Assembly (NCBI RefSeq): GCF_900114165.1 | Contig: NZ_FOSB01000001.1 | Span: 434,001-498,000, forward strand | Direction: 5' to 3' | DNA length: 64,000 nucleotides | Source of the DNA: Halobacillus dabanensis | Lineage (GTDB): Bacteria > Bacillota > Bacilli > Bacillales > Halobacillaceae | Part shown: piece after piece, positions 60,413 through 64,000 of the stretch | Layout: every line of letters begins with the position of its first letter | How positions within the stretch are numbered: position 1 is the stretch's first letter | Position numbers and translations under genes: made by a program | The notes under the pieces: model-generated | What the model was told of the DNA's origin: nothing | Database searches by the model: none | What the model saw: the letters and a program-made list of their open reading frames with translations, nothing else

Positions 60413-60696
60413 AGAGTCTCCTTATCTTCAAGGTATAACTACTACCTTCTGGATTTAGCACCGTGCCAATTGCTGGTTGCTGAGGTATCAAAGGGCCAGT
60501 CCCTACACCTCTCTGGATAAGTTTTACTATTATGTGGTTTTTGGAAAAACAGTTGAACACTTTACTTAATCAAGAATCGATTTGGACATCCTTGTTGAAA
60601 TTCAGCTGTTTATTATTTCGCTTGCGATTTACAATACAGGAAAATGAATTAAGAATCAATGGAATTTTCAGAAAAAGTTCCAGGGTTGATGATGAT

Positions 60697-60864
60697 TCAT
60701 TTGAGGGTGCCTGCAGGAGTATTGACTAACCACTGAATGGTCCCTGGCTCAAGAACTTTAATAAATGATTTTGATGCTGCATTTAATAAGGCGTTGTTAA
60801 TTGAATGGCTGTTATAATATGTATTGAATTGAAAGCTTAAAGGATCTGGGTGATTTTTGTACAT
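60697..60864 (-). CDS. 55-residue hypothetical protein, possibly truncated by a stop codon
   Basis: MYKNHPDPLSFQFNTYYNSH then ALLNAASKSFIKVLEPGTIQ and WLVNTPAGTLK. AAGGAG lies 8 bases before the ATG. After the TGA the same frame continues IIINPGTFSENSIDS to a TAA, which reads like a natural continuation, so the stop may be a nonsense mutation. Family not recognised. The rest of the 800-base interval holds only a terminator and unsupported frames. Confidence 0.5.
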   Translation of the reverse strand: MYKNHPDPLSFQFNTYYNSHSINNALLNAASKSFIKVLEPGTIQWLVNTPAGTLK

Positions 60865-61070
60865 AGGGATCGCTCCTTAATTATTAGAGAAGGTGTATTT
60901 GAAATAATGATTCGGTTTGAATCGATTTAATACAAGTTTAATTAAGGGATGGTCTAGTTAAAGATTCGTAAAGAAATGTCATTAAATCAAGTTATCAACA
61001 AATTGGTAGCATTTTTTCCTAAGTTTCCGAGTGTATAAATCATAAAATAAAGTCGATAGGGGGATTTCCT

Positions 61071-61745
61071 ATTATTAAAGCAATTGTTTTTGATTTAGAT
61101 GGGACATTATTGAACCGAGATGAATCAGTAAAGGTTTTTATAGCCGAACAATATGAGCGACTGCATAAGTGGCTTTGTCATATTTCTAAAGAAGAGTATA
61201 TACGAAGGTTCATCGAACTAGATAAACGTGGATATGTGTGGAAGGACAAGGTTTATAAACAATTAATAAAAGAATATTTTATTCAGGAAATTACGTGGGA
61301 GGAATTACTAGAGGATTATTTAACTTACTTTAAGGAACACTGCGTACCGTTCCCTAAACACTTGGAAACGCTGAAGAAATTGAAACAGGATAACTTTCTT
61401 GTCGGAATGATAACTAATGGAAAAGGTCAGTTTCAAATGGATAATATAAAGGCTTTGGAGATGGACAGCTACATAAACACTATTCTTATATCAGATTGGG
61501 AAGGGGTTAAAAAGCCTGATCCAGCCATTTTTAAAAGAGCATCAGAAAGACTCAGAGTGCATCCGGAAGAATGTGTGTTCATAGGAGACCACCCAGTGAA
61601 AGATGTGAAGGCAGCACAAGATGTCGGAATGATAGGTATATGGAAAAGGGATCATCAATGGAATGCAGTCGAAGCAGACTATGTGATTGATGAATTAGAT
61701 GAAATACCAAAAATAATTCAACAGTTAACTTCTGTTTCCACTTAA
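61071..61745 (+). CDS. HAD-superfamily hydrolase, apparent AUU start
   Basis: A 224-residue haloacid-dehalogenase-type phosphatase. The catalytic motif I is IKAIVFDLDGTLLNRDESV, motif II is GMITNGKGQFQ, motif III the Lys of GVKKPDPAIF, and motif IV FIGDHPVKDVKAAQD. The motif I segment has no ATG, GTG or TTG before it. ATT 61071, 7 bases after AGGGGG, is the only start that keeps it; the first ordinary start (TTG 61110) would delete the catalytic Asp pair. Either AUU initiation or a recent start-codon mutation applies. Confidence 0.82.
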   Translation: MIKAIVFDLDGTLLNRDESVKVFIAEQYERLHKWLCHISKEEYIRRFIELDKRGYVWKDKVYKQLIKEYFIQEITWEELLEDYLTYFKEHCVPFPKHLETLKKLKQDNFLVGMITNGKGQFQMDNIKALEMDSYINTILISDWEGVKKPDPAIFKRASERLRVHPEECVFIGDHPVKDVKAAQDVGMIGIWKRDHQWNAVEADYVIDELDEIPKIIQQLTSVST

Positions 61746-61864
61746 ATTATCTTGTTTTAGGTTCATCATGTAACGGGACATTTTGCGGAGCAAGCATCCG
61801 CCCTGTACTATACTAATATCAAGCAGCATTGATTAATAAAGTGAAGGTGAGAAGGTGCGAGAAA

Positions 61865-62332
61865 GTGATAAACTTTGAAACTAATGAAATAAATAAATGG
61901 AAGATTGAATTAGAAATCATGAATTCAAATCCATCCTATAATAAGATGTCCAAAAATAAAAGCACTATTAACTACAAGGACATACTTGATGAGTATGAAG
62001 AATCTAATAAGCTGAAAACTACCCGGCTACTAATCAAGCAAGAAGAACATTACATAGGTTTAGTCGATTACTGCATAAATAATCCCTCAGATCATACTCC
62101 TTGGATTAGTTTATTTGTAATTCATAAGCAATTCCAAGGGGCGGGAAATTCTCTTAGAGTGTTTCAACGTTTAGAACATCTTATTAGACAAGAAGGGAAG
62201 AAAAAAATACGCCTGGCAGTTCATCAGGAGAATGAGAAAGGCTTATTGTTTTGGAATAGGTTAGGTTTTAATAAGTTCAAAGAAGTAATTTTTGAAGGAA
62301 AACCACATTATTGTTTAGAAAAGGATTTATAA
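61865..62332 (+). CDS. GNAT acetyltransferase
   Basis: About 155 residues. LLIKQEEHYIGLVDYCINNP is the central sheet, LFVIHKQFQGAGNSLRVFQR the acetyl-CoA loop (Q-G-A-G-N, a weak match), and LAVHQENEKGLLFWNRLGFN the C-terminal part. GTG 61865, 9 bases after AGAAGG, is the preferred start. It is low in G+C compared with genes further left, suggesting accessory origin. The acceptor is unknown. Confidence 0.78.
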   Translation: MINFETNEINKWKIELEIMNSNPSYNKMSKNKSTINYKDILDEYEESNKLKTTRLLIKQEEHYIGLVDYCINNPSDHTPWISLFVIHKQFQGAGNSLRVFQRLEHLIRQEGKKKIRLAVHQENEKGLLFWNRLGFNKFKEVIFEGKPHYCLEKDL

Positions 62333-62399
62333 AGAATTATAAAAAAAGAATTATAAAAAACGGGGTATAAAATCTTTTAATGCTTAATTCTAAAGGGAT

Positions 62400-62430
62400 A
62401 AAGACACGTAAACGCTACGTGTCTTTTTTT
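62400..62430 (+). terminator. Terminator after the GNAT gene
   Basis: AAAGACACGTA pairs perfectly with TACGTGTCTTT over 5 bases, then seven T. Confidence 0.92.
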
Positions 62431-62774
62431 AAAAGGTAATTCGAATACTGCAGCAGAAGAAATATTTAGGAGATTTTGTCATATTAAACAAACAGAGTGT
62501 TAGTTAAACTCGTTTAAGTATCTCGATATCATCTTCCATTATAGGGGCTTATCTATAGGAAAGGTATGTTTCTTATTTTATGTAAAACCATTGAGTTCTT
62601 TGGTTTTATTTGAAATAATTGGTAATTGTAATGGGGCTTCTGGGTATTTTATTCATTACATAACGGGTGGAACACTATAAAGACTATGTGGGTGTTATAT
62701 TGCATTCCAGTCTCACGGGCTCAGGGGGAATTTTCACAAATAGTAGGACAGTATTTCAATTGTGGAGGTTCTAT
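62431..62774. other. Intergenic region with no recognised gene
   Basis: About 340 AT-rich bases. The frame upstream of 62775 lacks a ribosome site and was not accepted as part of the next gene. Confidence 0.4.
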
Positions 62775-62960
62775 ATGTTCAAAAATGAAACTGTTAATAG
62801 AATAGTGAATATTGTAGGAATGATCCTTTTTTATGTAACATTCAGTATTTTTTATTTTCCATCTTCTTCGGATGACTTAATCACAAAGGTTTTTTTCTTC
62901 CTAGTCAGTTTGGTGTTCATTGGGATAGTTATTCACAAAATTTATAAATTCAAACAATAA
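62775..62960 (+). CDS. Small two-helix membrane protein
   Basis: A 61-residue protein with two membrane helices (residues 10-26 and 35-54) and short charged ends (MFKNETVNRI and HKIYKFKQ). GGAGG lies 6 bases before ATG 62775, which fixes the start. Family not recognised. It is one of three tiny membrane-protein genes in a row. Confidence 0.65.
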   Translation: MFKNETVNRIVNIVGMILFYVTFSIFYFPSSSDDLITKVFFFLVSLVFIGIVIHKIYKFKQ

Positions 62961-63056
62961 AAACAAAATGCAAGGCAGCTGATTGCTGATTTAAAAGCGA
63001 AACACCCTGATACCAAGTCGATAAGTCTCAAGTTACGTTAAAGGGGACGGTAAAGG

Positions 63057-63242
63057 ATGAACAAAAATAAAAAAACAACAGGGGATACTTATCTCGCGAT
63101 TGGAATTGGTTTAGGATTACCCTTAGGAGCAGTGGTTGGATTAATCATATTTGATAACCTGGCAATCGGGGCTGGTATAGGTTTGGTCCTCGGAATAACT
63201 GTTGGAACCGCAATGGACTCCAATAAAACTAAAAAAGAATAA
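63057..63242 (+). CDS. Glycine-zipper small membrane protein
   Basis: A 61-residue protein with two glycine-rich membrane helices (YLAIGIGLGLPLGAVVGLII and AIGAGIGLVLGITVGTAM) between charged ends. GxxxG spacing suggests tight helix packing or oligomers. AAAGGGGAC lies about 10 bases before the ATG. Similar proteins are often linked to cell-envelope stress; function unknown. Confidence 0.7.
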   Translation: MNKNKKTTGDTYLAIGIGLGLPLGAVVGLIIFDNLAIGAGIGLVLGITVGTAMDSNKTKKE

Positions 63243-63341
63243 CACATACGTATCCATTCTTAATTAGAACAGAGTTTTTAAGACAAGAAAATGAACGTTA
63301 TCCTTATTAACGGGATAATCTAATAAAAAGGAGACATTCTG

Positions 63342-63620
63342 ATGATGCTTTATGGACCTTTCTTAATGTCTTTACTACCAGGATTAATTGTATTAACGCT
63401 TACGTGGTGGTTCAGTAAAAAAGGTTTCTCCCGATTTATCAGGATGTTGCCTGGATGCTTTTTAACTATTGTTGCTGCCATTCTCTTTTATCACGGTTAT
63501 GTTAACGTCAGGGGATTTGAAGGTGCAGCATATGGTATTCTGAGTTTCTTTTTACTCATTTTTGTTATTATATCTTTTGCAATCGGGGTCAAGATGAAAG
63601 TCAATACGGAAAATCATTAA
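63342..63620 (+). CDS. YesK-like membrane protein
   Basis: A 92-residue protein with three membrane segments (residues 5-24, 34-52, 60-84). LLPGLIVLTLTWWFSKKGFS and YGILSFFLLIFVIISFAIG fit the small YesK-like family of bacilli; function unknown. AAGGAG lies 8 bases before the ATG, and a terminator follows. Confidence 0.72.
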   Translation: MMLYGPFLMSLLPGLIVLTLTWWFSKKGFSRFIRMLPGCFLTIVAAILFYHGYVNVRGFEGAAYGILSFFLLIFVIISFAIGVKMKVNTENH

Positions 63621-63644
63621 ATATCCTGAAAATAAATATATTAT

Positions 63645-63682
63645 AGGGGGGCAATTCTGAAACAAAGGATCGCCCTCTTTTT
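63645..63682 (+). terminator. Terminator after the YesK-like gene
   Basis: AGGGGGC pairs with GCCCTCT (one G-U) over a long partly paired loop, then TTTTTAATG. Confidence 0.65.
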
Positions 63683-63811
63683 AATGTTTGGACAGGATTG
63701 TAGATACTCAGTTCCGGAATGTGTAGAAAGTTTGAAACGAATTTGGTTTAGTATCGTACCTGTAATAGGAAGTTTATAATCCCGAATCAATTAGGTTTTG
63801 GAGGGTTGATT

Positions 63812-64000
63812 ATGATAGGAGTAAATGTAAAAGAAAGTAGCGAAAATATTATCGTTTCATGGCAGCTTAGCAAGGTTGAGATACCAAAAAATGAAATCAT
63901 AGAAGTTATAGGTGATGACACTTATGGTGGTGAAGAGCAAACTGCTATGAGAATCGGATACCCTTATGCTACGACGGAAAGGATTGTAATAAAAACAAGA
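63812..64000 (+). CDS. SunI/YnzG-like protein, N-terminal part (cut by window edge)
   Basis: The first 63 codons: MIGVNVKESSENIIVSWQLS, then KVEIPKNEIIEVIGDDTYGG and AMRIGYPYATTERIVIKTR. This resembles B. subtilis SunI (the sublancin immunity protein) and YnzG, a bacterial PH-like domain. SunI also has an N-terminal-out membrane topology; no membrane segment is visible in the part seen. GGAGGG lies 7 bases before ATG 63812. No lantibiotic or glycocin genes are visible in the window. Confidence 0.75.
   Translation, partial: MIGVNVKESSENIIVSWQLSKVEIPKNEIIEVIGDDTYGGEEQTAMRIGYPYATTERIVIKTR

Noticed and set aside
60360-60560. 66-codon minus-strand frame
   Set aside because: Its 3' third is the arm and loop of a terminator, and it starts at a GTG without a ribosome site.

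Overview
The window reads as chromosomal DNA of a low-to-moderate G+C, spore-forming, salt-adapted member of the Bacillaceae, probably close to Halobacillus, Pontibacillus or Virgibacillus. This is inferred from the strong AGGAGG ribosome sites, frequent GTG and TTG starts, hairpin-plus-T terminators, a sporulenol-synthase-type cyclase, a YjcZ-type sporulation peptide, paiAB, a BCCT osmolyte-type carrier, a NhaP-type cation/proton antiporter and a SunI-like protein at the right edge. I see no rRNA, tRNA, CRISPR array, complete insertion sequence or phage structural module.

Layout. 0-14 kb: metabolic singletons (a glutathionyl-hydroquinone-reductase-like protein, a D-glutamate-cyclase-family protein, a divergent second PRPP synthetase, a BCCT transporter, a DJ-1/PfpI protein, an AraC/GyrI regulator) and two small operons of VOC, GNAT, NUDIX, epimerase and hydrolase genes, interrupted by a frameshifted P-loop kinase and a decayed isochorismatase-family gene. 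14-24 kb: a YczE-type membrane protein behind a promoter that abuts a large palindrome, an ABC-F ATPase, a thioredoxin-reductase-like flavoprotein, the antiporter, a YdcZ / Crp-Fnr / YdcZ operon, the terpene cyclase, and copies of a dispersed palindromic element. 24-42 kb: small membrane and lipoproteins, a MerR-SRPBCC pair, a ferritin-like/cupin fusion, guaC behind PurR-type boxes, an LmrB-type efflux pump, a FusB-family EF-G-binding protein, the UV endonuclease uvsE, and an LPDTA surface protein with its class D sortase lying between two copies of a roughly 115-bp repeat.

42.7-50.9 kb is the most coherent system. Two divergent operons together hold L-lysine 6-dehydrogenase, an aldehyde dehydrogenase, an aminotransferase and a ThDP-dependent enzyme on one side, and a class III CoA-transferase and a glutaryl-CoA-dehydrogenase-like flavoprotein on the other. 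Read together they spell out a route from lysine through aminoadipate, 2-oxoadipate and glutarate to glutaryl-CoA and crotonyl-CoA. The lysine dehydrogenase assignment is strong; the roles of the other enzymes are inferred from context.

51-64 kb is accessory in character: an Ltp-repeat membrane protein, a MarR-paiA-paiB operon with paired operators, a recent 560-bp segmental duplication carrying a 92-residue gene behind a sigma-B-like promoter, a general-stress-type SDR, a rifampin ADP-ribosyltransferase (arr), a betaine/homocysteine-methyltransferase-family protein, a HAD phosphatase that appears to start at AUU, and several tiny membrane proteins.
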